Source of the DNA: Neonectria sp. B-13
Lineage: Eukaryota > Ascomycota > Sordariomycetes > Hypocreales > Nectriaceae
Assembly: GCA_002682825.1 (NCBI GenBank)
Contig: NOKP01000022.1
Location: 434,001 to 498,000, forward strand
Direction of reading: 5' to 3'
DNA: 64,000 nucleotides
Below the pieces are notes generated by a model. That model was given only the letters and a program-made list of their open reading frames with translations, ran no database searches and was not told the DNA's origin. Within the stretch, counting starts at the first letter, position 1; every line of letters begins with the position of its first letter. The translations under genes were made by a program, and so were the position numbers. Positions 41,866 through 53,051 of this stretch are shown here, in pieces.

Positions 41866-43427
41866 TCAAGTTATCTTTCAAATTCTTGTCCAAGGACTTG
41901 CGGGGAAAGAGTCGTCGAAGCACCGCCGATGCTCTTTAAAGTGCATATAAGACCGGCATCCAGGGCCGCATTTCCGTTCCCCGCAACTCCACTGATGCAG
42001 CACCTGATGATCAATGGCCAGCTGCAGCTATACTGAGGGGCTGTTGAGGAAGGATACGACGTGTTGCATGTCTGTGATAGGGACCCCGGGAAATGCCAAA
42101 GTGCGTATCCACGGTTCCTGCACCCCGCCGGTCTCTCCGCCGGTCTCTCCACCGGACTCTCCGCCGGAGACATGTTAGAGTTGATACGCCGAGGATCGGT
42201 GCTGTCAGAAGCAAGGACGGTTGGTTTTATTTGCGCGTCTCTCAACGCGGGCGATTTGCACCGAGTGAAGCTTCAGTACCGTGCAGTCTTATCCGCCATT
42301 TAAGTCGCGTTTACTTCGTGAGGAATGGGCATCGAACGGAGCGTGGATTTGTAAATGGAATGACAAATGAACAATAGGCATGAGAATGGAATTTCGGGTA
42401 CGGGGGAGGGCTGGGGAATGAGGCCCTGAGAACGCTCCAAGTGAAGGCATCGTCATGAAAATTACTGTCCAGTTTCTACTACGTCTGCTCCGATATTTCG
42501 TCAGCACGAAGTTGCGATTCGGAGTCTCGGGACCGGTGGGACACCGTGAAGTGGGGATAACCTGGATTTGACGGATTTAATGGAGCTGCCAGGATGCAAG
42601 GTCCACCAAGCTCGCCTCGTCTCGTTGGATAGCAAGACGATGATGAAATGATGCAAGGGCCGCCGATTTCGGACTTGATTAAGAAAGGCAAAGACGTCAT
42701 GGGGGGACAGTTTAGACTAATACCTAGGCAACTTAGGCCCGATATACTTATTCAAAGCCTCACAGCTTGAAGTCGAGTTTCAGGGTTCACTGGAAAGTTT
42801 CACCGGAGAATTAGGGGAGCACAGTGCCAGAGACACCCAAAAGTCCTTTCCTGACAACCCGTTGGCTGTTACATAATGCGAAACGGCGCTAAATAATGCC
42901 GTGCCCCAGATGCACTGCCTCGATTCCACACTGTGCGGACCCAGGGCCAACACCACTGACTCAAAGCCCGGCGTACACGGTATACACGGTATACTTCGTC
43001 CAGACCGGAAGGATGGGAACGAGGAGGCTGGATGGGAAAGCCAACACACACCCAACTCGCTCTTTCCTGGTCGCATGACTTTTCCGAGGACCTACCACCA
43101 CCACATTTCTCGCTCGTCATCCACCTCCTCTTGTCTTTCACATCCTTCCATTTCTGCATCGACATCGGCTTCCCAAGAACGAGACAGCGAGAGACGACGA
43201 TATCGAGCCCCGCTGCAAAGATCCGCCTGCACCCCCAAGCGCCCCGTCCCAGTGCCCTCCAGGCCCCAGGCTCCAGGCTTTCAGGCTCCCCAGGCCAAAA
43301 GTGCACAGACAACCGAGCCTCGTGACTGTCGTCATCGCAAACCCGCCCTTGATCGAAGCCGTCATTCTTTGACCTCCACGCCTTCCACTCCTATACTCCA
43401 AGCACAACCAAACCACGCTCAGTCACC
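41866..43427. other. Intergenic, promoter of GH31 gene and leader of Mpv17 gene
   Basis: Contains a 12-bp GC-rich tandem repeat at 42127-42170 in the GH31 promoter and a TACACGGTA tandem pair near 42974. Beyond 43080 the DNA is a pyrimidine-rich leader of the plus-strand Mpv17 gene. No other gene is recognised. Confidence 0.5.
42127..42170. repeat. 12-bp tandem repeat in GH31 promoter
   Basis: The unit GCCGGTCTCTCC appears twice exactly, then ACCGGACTCTCC, then a partial GCCGGAGA. It lies about 260-300 nt upstream of the GH31 start. Repeated CCGG cores could be binding sites, but no factor can be named. Confidence 0.8.
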
Positions 43428-43496
43428 ATGCCGTGGGAACTCAACCAGCAGCGATTTACTCGCGCCATCAACAGGAAATACATCTATGGCCGTATT
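43428..43496 (+). other. Upstream ATG segment, possible alternative first exon of Mpv17-family gene
   Basis: ATG in good context (CACCATGCC) opens 23 codons ending CGT ATT, followed by a GTATGT donor. The next plausible acceptor (CACAG, 43773-43777) leads to 43778, which is in frame with the Mpv17-family ATG at 43811. It could encode an N-terminal extension of 34 residues. If unspliced it is an upstream ORF of 57 codons. Confidence 0.4.
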
Positions 43497-43810
43497 GTAT
43501 GTTGGCCCTTCTTCTTCTGCCCTGCGTCTGCCGTCTGCCTGCACCGCCAAGTGGCTGTTATCTACACCTCCAACCGCCACACCCAAACCCTGTGACGTTG
43601 AAGATCCGTCGCCACCTTTTTTCCTTGCCTTTCGGCCACTTCTCCGTCTTTCTTGTTCAACATCACCTAGTCCGCTCTCATTTCTCTCTCCATCGACAAC
43701 CTCCAACTCTTCAACTCTTTCTCGACGCCTCAACCGTCATCAATCCACTCGATGCTGACAATTCCTGACTCGCACAGCCACTCCTCCATACCATCGTATT
43801 CGTCATCGAG

Positions 43811-44646
43811 ATGGCGTTCGTTGCCCGACTCACAACGAAATTCAACTCGTACTATAACGAGCGACCACGTACGTAACAGCCACCGTTCCCGACGTCTCGA
43901 TTGTCAGCGACCGAGCGAGTCGTACACGCCGACGGACCCCCACACAATTGCTTCATTTGCTGACGTATCGTTTGTCTCTAGTCATGACGATGATGGTCAC
44001 CAACGCCATTCTTGGTGGAATCGCCGACACCGTTGCCCAGACCGTTACTGCCGTCCGAGAGCGAGCCCTTCGCAAGTCCGGTGGTGTCGACAAGGATGAT
44101 GGCATCGCCATGACCATCCACGAAATCGATCGCAAGAACCCCCTCTACGACCGCGACCTGATCCCCGACTCCAAGGCCCTGCCGCCTCCCTTCGACTTTG
44201 AGCGCCTGACCCGCTTCATGGCGTACGGTTTCTGCATGGCACCCGTCCAGTTCAAGTGGTTCCGATTCCTCGAGCGCATCTTCCCCATTACCAAGACTAG
44301 CGCCTTCGGTCCGGCCATGAAGCGTGTCGCCTTTGACCAGCTCATCTTCGCGCCCTTCGGTGTCGGTCTCTTCTTTACCGCCATGACTGTCGCTGAGGGT
44401 GGTGGTCGCCGTGCTGTCTCCCACAAACTCCGGGAGATGTACATTCCAACGCTCAAGGCCAACTTCATTGTCTGGCCCGCGGTGCAGATTGTCAACTTCC
44501 GCCTGATGCCAGTTCAGTACCAGCTTGTAAGTTGTAAAAGGAAACGATTTAATGCCTGTATGCTAACATGTTGGTAGCCCTTTGTCTCGACCATTGGTAT
44601 TGCCTGGACTGCGTACCTGTCGCTGACGAACGCCTCAGACGAGTAG
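43811..44646 (+). CDS. Mpv17/PMP22 family membrane protein, 223 aa
   Basis: Exons are 43811-43868, 43982-44526 and 44578-44646 (672 nt). The start MAFVARLTTKFNSYYNERPL followed by MTMMVTNAILGGIADTVAQT is the usual Mpv17/PMP22/Sym1 beginning. The rest shows the family segments FMAYGFCMAPVQFKWFRFLE, DQLIFAPFGVGLFFTAMTVA and LKANFIVWPAVQIVNFRLMP, ending PFVSTIGIAWTAYLSLTNAS. A polar insert (about residues 42-80, RKSGGVDKDD...) lengthens the first loop compared with yeast Sym1. Members are channel-like proteins of the mitochondrial inner membrane or peroxisome; which one applies here is not clear. An in-frame upstream exon may extend the N-terminus. Confidence 0.88.
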
Positions 44647-45958
44647 ACGAGTGACATCCGAACTAGAATGACGGACACTTTCCTATGTTTGAAACACGCT
44701 GTCCGTCATCATCCGCAGAGAAAGGAGATTACAAGAGGGCCTGATAGTTGCTTTGGTTCAATCCGGGCTGGCACATTTTCTACATCATAACCTAGAGGTT
44801 TCTTGCATTCGCTTGGGCGTCGGCGGGAGATCTGGCCTTCCGTCGGCTACTTTGGTTCTCGGCAGGTTCGAACGAGGGCATGGTGTTTTAGGAGTCCGAG
44901 GCCATCTAGTTGGGGCTTGGTCTGGTTTTGTCCTGGTAACGATCCATGGGACGCCAAGGGCCCTCAACTAAGCCGGTTGTTTATGTAATGGGAAGATGCA
45001 TGGGTTGCATCTGAGAAGATAGTGAAGAAACAAATTCACCCATGTCAAGATATGGTGTCAATTATATCGTACGTGATGAGTGTACTTACTCCGTATCGAG
45101 CAAGGCAGGCTGGGTTGTTGTCTTGGGCGGGTCTGGCACGGAGCTAGATATCTGATTACGCCGGGTTGGAGCCCATCCCTCGGCCCGCGATGGGATCTCC
45201 CTTGTTCCGCCAGCTCTGCATGGACGACGTCAACCCGACCTTGGCCGCTCCATCTCTACTGTCCTTACGTAGTAAACAGGTGGCTACCGGGGAAGTCAGC
45301 AACCGCGCCCGCGTCCGGGTCTGCAGGCCGGCATTACCGCATCGCCAGGACCCGGATGGGCCCGGGATGGGCGTGCACGGCATCTGCCCGAGAGGCTCCG
45401 TCGTGTCGCCGAGAGGAGGAGCGAAGCTGAGTGATTTACGTGGGCTGGGCAGACGGGAGAGAAGAAACGGTGGTGGTGGGTGGTGGTGCACTGGCGCAGC
45501 GTTGGACAACACCATCAACGTGGCGTCACAGCGGGCCCGGCCACCCCTGCGGACAACGAGATCCAGCGGCAACCCCACCGCAGCGACAATGCGGCAGCCA
45601 CTACAGCGGGTTGGGCGGGCGAGTTCACACCACACCACACCACCAAGACCTCACCGCACCACACCGCGCGCTGGTTGAGGTCCGTCATTCATCCACTGGG
45701 TCGTGGGGGGGTTGTACCCACGGGCAGCCTTGTAGGCCCTGACAGATGAAGCCAGGGCCGCTACGGCGCATCTTGCTACAGCGGTCGCCGCCCGTGCCCT
45801 CGCCGTTGGCCGTGGGACCCCGCCGTCATCTGCTTCCCCTCCCCCACCTCGTCGACGCGCCCTCTTCTTCTTCTTCTTCTTCCCTCTCCCTCTTCCTCAG
45901 ACCACCACTTCTCCCGACTTCAACACTAATCCACCTCAATCCTCACGAAGCCGCAATC
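44647..45958. other. Intergenic, 1.3 kb, promoter of pgk1
   Basis: 3' flank of the Mpv17 gene, then the phosphoglycerate kinase promoter. The segment 45625-45665 is rich in ACC/CACC repeats, and a long pyrimidine tract precedes the start. No other gene is seen. Confidence 0.55.
45861..45898 (+). promoter_or_regulatory. Pyrimidine-rich core promoter tract of pgk1
   Basis: A run of C and T (CCTCTTCTTCTTC...) ends about 60 nt before the pgk1 ATG. Such CT tracts next to transcription starts are characteristic of strongly expressed glycolytic genes in filamentous fungi. Confidence 0.6.
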
Positions 45959-47563
45959 ATGTCTCTGTCCAACAAGCTCTCCATTACCGACGTCGACGTC
46001 AAGGGCAAGAGGGTCCTGATCCGAGTAAGTCGCCGCGTTTGCCCCGCCATCCTGTCCATGTCGTCGCCGCCGTGCCAAAGCATGCAGTGCACGATGATTG
46101 TCGGTGGCATGAGCTTGTCTCTAGCTTCTTGACGCCTCAATCATCGAGGCAATCCCTTGCCAGTGTTCATGGACCCTTTACAGCTGGTCCATCGCAAGCT
46201 CAACCATCTTCCTGCCCCGCTCAGCTCGCAAATTGCCCCGCGTTACTCCCAAGCTAACACATATCTTCCCTCCTACCAGGTCGACTTCAACGTCCCCCTC
46301 GACTCCGACTCCAACGTCACCAACAACCAGCGCATCGTCGGTGCTCTCCCCACCATCAAGTATGCCATCGACAATGGCGCCAAGGCCGTCATCCTGATGT
46401 CCCACCTCGGCCGTCCCAACGGCTCCCCCAACCCCAAGTACACCCTCCGCCCCGTCGTCGGCGAGCTCGAGAAGCTTCTCGGCAAGTCCGTCACCTTTGC
46501 TCCTGACTCCGTTGGCCCTGAGGTCGAGGAAATTGTCAACAAGGCCGAAGACGGCGCCGTCATCCTTCTCGAGAACCTCCGCTTCCACATTGAGGAGGAG
46601 GGTAGCTCCAAGGACAAGGACGGCAAGAAGACCAAGGCCGACAAGGCTGAGGTTGAGCTGTTCCGCAACGGCCTGACCGCTCTTGGCGATGTCTACGTCA
46701 GTAAGTAGACCTCATGTCCTCCTCTCTGCTCTCATACCGCCGTGTCTAGGATACATCTGCCTCGTTCCATCGTATGACGCTAACGACCTCCAGACGACGC
46801 TTTCGGCACTGCCCACCGTGCCCACTCTTCCATGGTCGGTGTCAACCTTCCCCAGAAGGCTGCTGGCTTCCTCATGAAGAAGGAGCTCGACTACTTTGCC
46901 AAGGTCATCGAGTCCCCTGCGCGCCCCTTCCTTGCCATTCTTGGTGGCGCCAAGATCTCCGACAAGATCCAGCTCATCGACAACCTTCTGGACAAGGTCA
47001 ACACCCTGATCATCTGCGGTGGCATGGCCTTCACCTTCAAGAAGACGCTCGAGAACGTCTCCATTGGTGACTCCCTCTTCGACGAGGCCGGCTCCAAGAT
47101 TGTCGGTGACCTCGTCAAGAAGGCCGAGGCCAAGGGCGTCAAGATTGTCTTGCCTGTCGACTACATCACCGCCGACAAGTTCGCCAAGGACGCCAACACC
47201 GGCTATGCCACTGATGCCGATGGCATCCCCGACGGCTGGATGGGTCTGGACTGTGGTGAGAAGAGCATTGAGCTGTACAAGGAGGCCATTGCCGACGCCA
47301 AGACCATCCTCTGGAACGGCCCCGCCGGTGTCTTTGAGTTTGACGCCTTTGCAAAGGGCACCAAGGCCACCCTCGACGCCGTTGTTGAGGGCTGCCAGAA
47401 GGATGACAAGATTGTCATCATCGGTGGTGGTGACACCGCTACCGTCGCCAAGAAGTACAACGCCGAGGACAAGCTCAGCCACGTCTCGACCGGTGGCGGT
47501 GCTTCCCTGGAGCTGCTCGAGGGCAAGGAACTGCCCGGTGTTACTGCCCTGTCGAGTAAGTAA
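45959..47563 (+). CDS. pgk1: Phosphoglycerate kinase
   Basis: The glycolytic enzyme converting 1,3-bisphosphoglycerate and ADP to 3-phosphoglycerate and ATP. Exons are 45959-46024, 46280-46700 and 46794-47563 (1257 nt, 418 residues, normal length). It starts [20 protein letters not shown]; the substrate-binding VDFNVPLD begins exactly at exon 2. Other marks are [27 protein letters not shown] across intron 2, [12 protein letters not shown], and the nucleotide-binding [12 protein letters not shown] with [15 protein letters not shown] near the C-terminus. The first intron is long for this window (255 nt), a common feature of highly expressed fungal genes. Codon use is strongly biased to C-ending codons, consistent with high expression. 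It is cytosolic. Confidence 0.98.
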
Positions 47564-47868
47564 ATGTACAAACCTTGGACGACAGGATGTTGAAAATAGT
47601 AAAAGGTCGACTTGGGAAGGCTAGTCTGTAGCAAGCATATATCCATAGCCAAATAGAAGCCGACAATGAAAGTTGTGATGCCAAACAAGGAAATGTGTCA
47701 TGATCACTCTGGATGCCGGTACGCTTCGCTGGGCATAAGCAGAGAAACCGATGCCCGCAGTGCAGTGCCAATGTTTGCGTGTTGATGATTCATTAATAAC
47801 GGACCCGATCTATGATGTTGATGGTCTATGCCCGTCCCATTCCTCGTTTCCTTTCGTGGCCATTTTGT
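47564..47868. other. Convergent 3' flanks of pgk1 and sem1
   Basis: About 300 nt, no gene seen. Confidence 0.6.
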
Positions 47869-48358
47869 TCATCTCCGTTTCGCCGCCTCGACCTTCTTGA
47901 GCTCCTCCCTGTGATTAGGTTAGCAAGGTATTTCGGTGTAGTCATCGAGATAACGGAGGCCGTCAAATGGATGGTGCGAAATGCAGGGCAACGCACTTCA
48001 GCTGCGCTGAGAAGTCATCGGTCGTGTCGTCGTCGTCCCAGCTCTCTTCCCACAGGTGCTTCGTCTCGCCGCTTCCCTGGGCAGCCTCGGTCTGGTCCTC
48101 TGGCCAGTCTAATGGAATGTGTCAGCGGTCTGTTTGTTGACGGGGTAGCTCTAGGAGCTATGCATCTAGCTCTCGGAGGCCAATGCATCTAGATCACGGG
48201 GACCCGGATGGCCGGATAGACGGAGAGCAAGATGGAGGTGGAATCGTACCGTCGACGGGGAAGTCCTCGAACTCGTCGTCCTCGCCCAGGGCGGTGGGCT
48301 TCTGCTCGGGCTTCTGCTCGGCGGGCTTGTCGTCGGCGGGCTTGGTGTCTGAAGCCAT
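47869..48358 (-). CDS. sem1: Sem1/Dss1, small acidic proteasome lid and TREX-2 subunit
   Basis: An 86-residue acidic protein in three exons, 48358-48250, 48108-47997 and 47908-47869. Two conserved acidic/aromatic blocks, DDEFEDFPVDDWPEDQ and LWEESWDDDDTTDDFS, and a C-terminal helix LKEELKKVEAAKRR identify Sem1/Dss1. The protein stabilises the 26S proteasome lid and also joins TREX-2 and other PCI-domain complexes. The first intron (141 nt) is long and contains two copies of CTAGATGCAT. The gene is easily missed because each exon is short; all splice phases close exactly. Confidence 0.93.
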
Positions 48359-49617
48359 GGTTGTGTGTATTGTGTTGTGTGCTTTGTGTCGCGGTTTTGG
48401 GATGAGGGAAAGCGGTTGGCTGGCAGGCGGGAGGTGGTGACGAGGTTGGCTTGTGATGTTGGAGCTGATGGGGAGCCTTGCGCGACGAGGCGGCGGAGGG
48501 GAGGTCCGGGAGCGGAAGAAGTGATGGGCCGTGGGGCGAGGTGTAGGGTAGGGAAGCTGGCGGTGGAAGGGAATGGAAGGGAAGGGGAGTTTGGGGTTTG
48601 GAGAGTCCGCGCAGGGATTGGTTTGAAACTGCGGCAATCGTTCCAAGTATTAAAGGGAGTGTTTCTGGTTGATAATAAGGGGCGATTGTTACATTAGATG
48701 TGGTTTGCTTGAATCGTGGGAAACGTCAATGGTGGTCTTGAGGTTCCAGGCTTCAGTTGATTGCAAGTTCAAAGCCTTTAGCAAGTCAACAACAGCACCA
48801 CCTACTAGTTGACAATCAATTTGCCCGACCTTGTAACGCCAGATTGACTATTTGTCAACGCATCTCATCGTCATCCCGCAGTATCCGACGCAGCAAAGAG
48901 CAATGGCATTGCATAGCCTCCACCCGACTAATACAAACGGGATTCCGTGCAACCCGACACAAAGAAAAGCCCCGCCAAACCAAAAACCCGCAGGCGCCTG
49001 AGACGCTGTAAAGTGCGCGTCTCCCGGCAGCAACGGCGCCAAAGAGCCCCCGGACGCCGCCTTGTGGGAAAATGTTCCCGCCTAAAATCCGGCCTATGAC
49101 ATGGCTGCTCACGGCCCCGAGGTGCCGACATCTCCAGCGCCTGTTTCTGTTCTTGTTCCTTCAACGTTTGGGGCCTTTTGCAATCCGCCACCTCGAGCTT
49201 TCACTTTGCTTCTTACATGCTACTTCAAGTCTCAGGCTCTCCTTCCTCTGAGCAACTCAGACTCAGAGAATCCGCGAATTGAGGCGCTGGATACACATGC
49301 CCGCAGTGTCACTCGCTCACTCACCTCGCGTAGCGGGGTTCAAAACCACTCCGACGCCCGACACATCCTGGAAGTCGACGACGTCAAGCCACTTCTCACA
49401 TTCAGCCCAGGACGTCAGCACCGAGGCTGAGTCTGTAGGGACGTCTCGGGGACGCCTCCACGATCTGGATTGTGAGTAGTGTAGACCAGCTATATCTACA
49501 TCACCGTCGCCAAGTCTGGACGGGAAGGTCTCGGCAACCGGACCGTCTCTTTTCAACCTCAACACCACACACACAAATAAGTACACATTCTCACAACTCG
49601 ACTTTTGTGCTGCCATC
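48359..49617. other. Divergent intergenic region between sem1 and the IML2-like gene
   Basis: 1.26 kb of promoter DNA. The side next to sem1 is purine-rich on the plus strand. No further gene is recognised. Confidence 0.55.
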
Positions 49618-51754
49618 ATGAGTCGACTGGCCGGCTGGTTCCGCTCCGGCGCAAAGCCCGACGATGCCAGCGTCAGCGACAGCGACTCGTCGCGCGACAA
49701 TGTGGCCAAGGAGATGGAAGACATCGACGACGCCATGAACTCGGCGGCGCTCATCATGAATGACGACATCGACGGCGCGTGGGAGCGGCTGCAGACGGGC
49801 GACTCGTCGTTCCACCAGCTGGGCCTCGCCGTCACCATCTTCATGCGGTCCGTGCTGGGCTTCGAGAAGGAGGTCATGGCCGAAACCACGGCCAAGCTGG
49901 ACGAGTGCGAGGCCCGCGCCTGGACCGACTTCAAGAAGGCCCAGCGCCGAGGCAAGGCCCGCGCCGGGAGCACGCTCTACCCGCCCGGCACCGAGTTTGA
50001 GCTGGTGCGCGCCGAGACCCAGCTGATGGGCGCCGTCGTGGGCGTCCTCCACGAGAGCTTGATCGAGGCTATGAAGAGCTTCTACAAGCTGCGCAAGGCC
50101 TTCCTCACCCTCGACGCCATCATCGCCGCCGAGGAGAAGGCGCTGGCGGAAAGGACGGACGACGACGGTGCCAGCAGCAACACCAACTCCGTCGATGCCA
50201 AAGACACCGCCTCAGGGCTTCAGACACCGGCCAACCCCACGGATCCCTCAACCACCGTCACCACGCCCGAGGGAAGCACCACGGGCGACAAGACCCCCGA
50301 TGACCGCCCGCGCTCTCCCCTTCACATCAACTCCAAGCTCGTGACGCCGGACACGGTGCTCCTGGACAACCCGCTGGAGATCTTCGTGCACTCTGGTGCC
50401 AACATGTGCTTCGGCATCCTCCTGCTCATCTTGACCCTTGTCCCGCCCGCCTTCTCCCGCATCCTGTCCGTCGTTGGCTTCAGCGGCGATCGCGAACGGG
50501 GCGTGCGCATGCTCTGGCGATCGACCGCCTACACCAACGTGAATGGTGCCCTCTCGGCCATGCTCCTGCTGGCGTACTACAACGGCCTCCTGGGCGTGGT
50601 TGACATCCTGCCCGACAAGAAGGACTTTGACGAGCACGCGGATGTGGTTGGCCCGCCCAGGGAGAAGTGCGACGAGCTGCTGGCGTCGATGCGGCTGCGG
50701 TATCCCAACTCGAGGCTGTGGCGCGTGGAGGAGGCTAGACAGCACGCAAACGAACAGAACCTGTCCAAGGCCGTCGAGATCCTGACGACGGGTGAGCCTT
50801 CCAAGATGAAGCAGGTGGCCGCCGTCAACAACTTCGAGCTATCCATCAGCTACATGTTCACGCAGGACTGGAACGGCATGCGCGACTGCTTCTTGCGGTG
50901 CCTGGAAGTCAACGACTGGAGTCCGGCCCTGTACTACTACATGGCTGGGTGCGCGTCCCTGGAGCTGTACCGCGATGCCCGCCACAGCGGCGACGAGGAC
51001 GAGGCGCGGCGGCAAAAGACCAAGACCGAGGACTTCTTCCGCAAGGCCCCGTCGGTCGTGGGTAAGAAGAAGTTCATGGCGCGACAGCTGCCGATCGAGT
51101 CATACCTGCACCGCAAGATCCAGAAGTGGGAGGAGCGGGCCAAGGCGGCTGGAGTCGACCTGGCGGATGCCATAGGGCCCAGCCCGGCGCTGGAGATGTC
51201 GTACATGTGGAACGGGCCCAAGCGAATGGGGCCTGTCGAGCTGGAGCGCGGGATGGCCAACCTGAGGTGGGAGCGGTGCACTGCTAAGGAAGAGCTGGTG
51301 GAGGCTATCAAGAAGGAGGTTGACGAGATGGGCATTTGGGCGCTCCTGAACGCGACTTTGCTGAAGAGGATGGGCAAGTTTGACGAAGCGAGGGCCCTCT
51401 TGGACGAGCTTGTCCTGAAGCAAGACAAGTGAGATTTCTCTCCCAAAATGCAGAAACCCTATTTGCTAACGTGATTCAAGATTCGCCTTCAAAGGCCCTA
51501 CGAAGGACGACTACGTCCAAGCCGCTGCCAACTACGAGGTGGGCTCCATCGCCTGGGTCGAGTGCTGCAACCCCCCCGAGGGCACGGTGGAGGAGGTGGC
51601 GGCGTACCGACGCGCGAAGTTTGACGAATGCCAGAAGCAGCTGGACATTGTCAAGGTGTGGGAGGCGTATTACTTGGACGCCAGGATCGGGATGAGGGTG
51701 CAGAGCGGATTGGAGACGCTGGTGTGGTTCAAGAAGAAGATGGCGTACAACTAG
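49618..51754 (+). CDS. IML2-like TPR protein (inclusion-body clearance/mitochondrial outer membrane)
   Basis: Exon 1 is 49618-51428, the intron is 51429-51480 and exon 2 is 51481-51754 (694 residues). The sequence matches the Iml2/TTC39 family: an N-terminal acidic segment, FHQLGLAVTIFMRSVLGFEKE, LGILLL-type hydrophobic helix (ANMCFGILLLILTLVPPAFS), then repeated helical TPR-like units such as ALYYYMAGCASLELYRDARH and KWEERAKAAGVDLADAIGPS, ending in ARIGMRVQSGLETLVWFKKK. A Ser/Thr/Pro-rich loop interrupts the N-terminal half at about 180-240. In yeast Iml2 is needed for clearing protein inclusion bodies by linking them to lipid droplets; that function is transferred by family. Confidence 0.88.
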
Positions 51755-52028
51755 GACGGGTCAGTTATTGGATAGGCTGAGTCGGATAGACATGGCCACG
51801 GGTGGTTCTCAAGAACCAAGACTGGGATTGCACAATAGAGCGGAGGATGGGACTTATTTAAGTTTCAGACACAGGGATCTGGATATATGACTATGGACGT
51901 AAAAGGGAATGACTACCCGAGGAGTCACGATATGGTATCACAAAGAGCAATGACTTTTGAATGCAAATACAGGGCTGATCCCAAACAGAAGACATATCTC
52001 GTGTCTCATGCAGAGTCGCATCTGATAA

Positions 52029-53051
52029 TCAAGAAGAGCGCTTGCTGGACCTCGTCCTCGGACTCCTCCTGGGCCCATTCCCACCGCCATTCCTCAACGC
52101 CTCGATCCCGTTTTGAATCGCGCTCACCCCACTGTCTGCCTTCTTCGCCGACCGGCTCTTGAGCTGGTGCTTGTCGGCCTCGGCCTTGACGTCCTCCAGC
52201 ACGTCGCCGCCGCGGCTCGTGCCGTTCGCCCAGTCCAGCAAGCCCCAGGCGCCGTAGTTGGAGGTTCCGCCGCCGGCGTAGTGGATGGCACAGCGGCGCG
52301 AGATGCCGCCCATGACGATGCCGGGCACGACCGAGTAGCCGGACATGGCCAGGGTCTCCTCGGTGGTGCACAGCGCCAGGAACACGAAGTAGGTTAGCAG
52401 ATGCGGGCGTAGTACCAACGCCGGCAGGTACACGGGCACAAAGCGGTGCAGCAGCAGCGGCAGCGGGTGGTCGGTCAACAGCTGGAGGCTGTAAGGCGCG
52501 GCGGCGCGGGTGTGGGCGTAGCGGGCGTGGAGGCGCGCGACGGCCGAGTCGCCGTGGAGCACGGAGCGGTGCAGCGGGTAGTGGAGGAGCTCGCGGGCGG
52601 CGAAGAGGATCAGGACGTGCTTGGACAGCTGCCAGGGGAGCGGAAGGGTCGAGCTGGTCTTGAAGTCGGGCTCTCGGAAGACGGAGGCGAAGGCTAGGCT
52701 GGACGCGGCCTCGGCGGCGGAGAGGGCGGCGAGGTTGGCGAGGCCGAGGCCGAGCTGGCGGGCGAGCACGCGGGTGTTCCGGGGCGGCAGGGCGGAGCGG
52801 CCGCCGAACTTGAGGGACTCGGCGAGGCTGGGGAGGCCGAGGTCGAAGAGTAGCGAGAGCAGCGAGGGTATCAGCCACAGAGCAAGGCGGATGGCGAGGG
52901 TGCCGACGAGGCGAATCTTCAGCGGGGAGTGCGAGAGGATGAGCGTGGTCCAGGTCATGTAGAAGAAGAGCAGGTTGAGGGACGTGGACCAGGACGTGGA
53001 GGAGGGGGCGAGGAAGTAGGAGGCGATGGGGAGGGAGAGGAGGACGTCCAT
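52029..53051 (-). CDS. Sterol desaturase/fatty acid hydroxylase superfamily-like membrane protein, 340 aa
   Basis: A single-exon gene with four to six hydrophobic segments (SLNLLFFYMTWTTLILSHS, AIRLALWLIPSLLSLLFDLG, FVPVYLPALVLRPHLLTYFV). It carries the HX3H box ELLHYPLHR and the typical ending GAWGLLDWANGTS. The other two histidine boxes are altered: the second reads LHARYAHT instead of an HXXHH, and the third reads AIHYAGGG. The diiron site may thus be incomplete, so the protein may lack hydroxylase activity, although fungal relatives share this pattern. A basic C-terminal tail (PRRSPRTRSSKRSS) and KxKxx-like lysines would suit an ER location. Its substrate is unknown. Confidence 0.75.
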   Translation of the reverse strand: MDVLLSLPIASYFLAPSSTSWSTSLNLLFFYMTWTTLILSHSPLKIRLVGTLAIRLALWLIPSLLSLLFDLGLPSLAESLKFGGRSALPPRNTRVLARQLGLGLANLAALSAAEAASSLAFASVFREPDFKTSSTLPLPWQLSKHVLILFAARELLHYPLHRSVLHGDSAVARLHARYAHTRAAAPYSLQLLTDHPLPLLLHRFVPVYLPALVLRPHLLTYFVFLALCTTEETLAMSGYSVVPGIVMGGISRRCAIHYAGGGTSNYGAWGLLDWANGTSRGGDVLEDVKAEADKHQLKSRSAKKADSGVSAIQNGIEALRNGGGNGPRRSPRTRSSKRSS

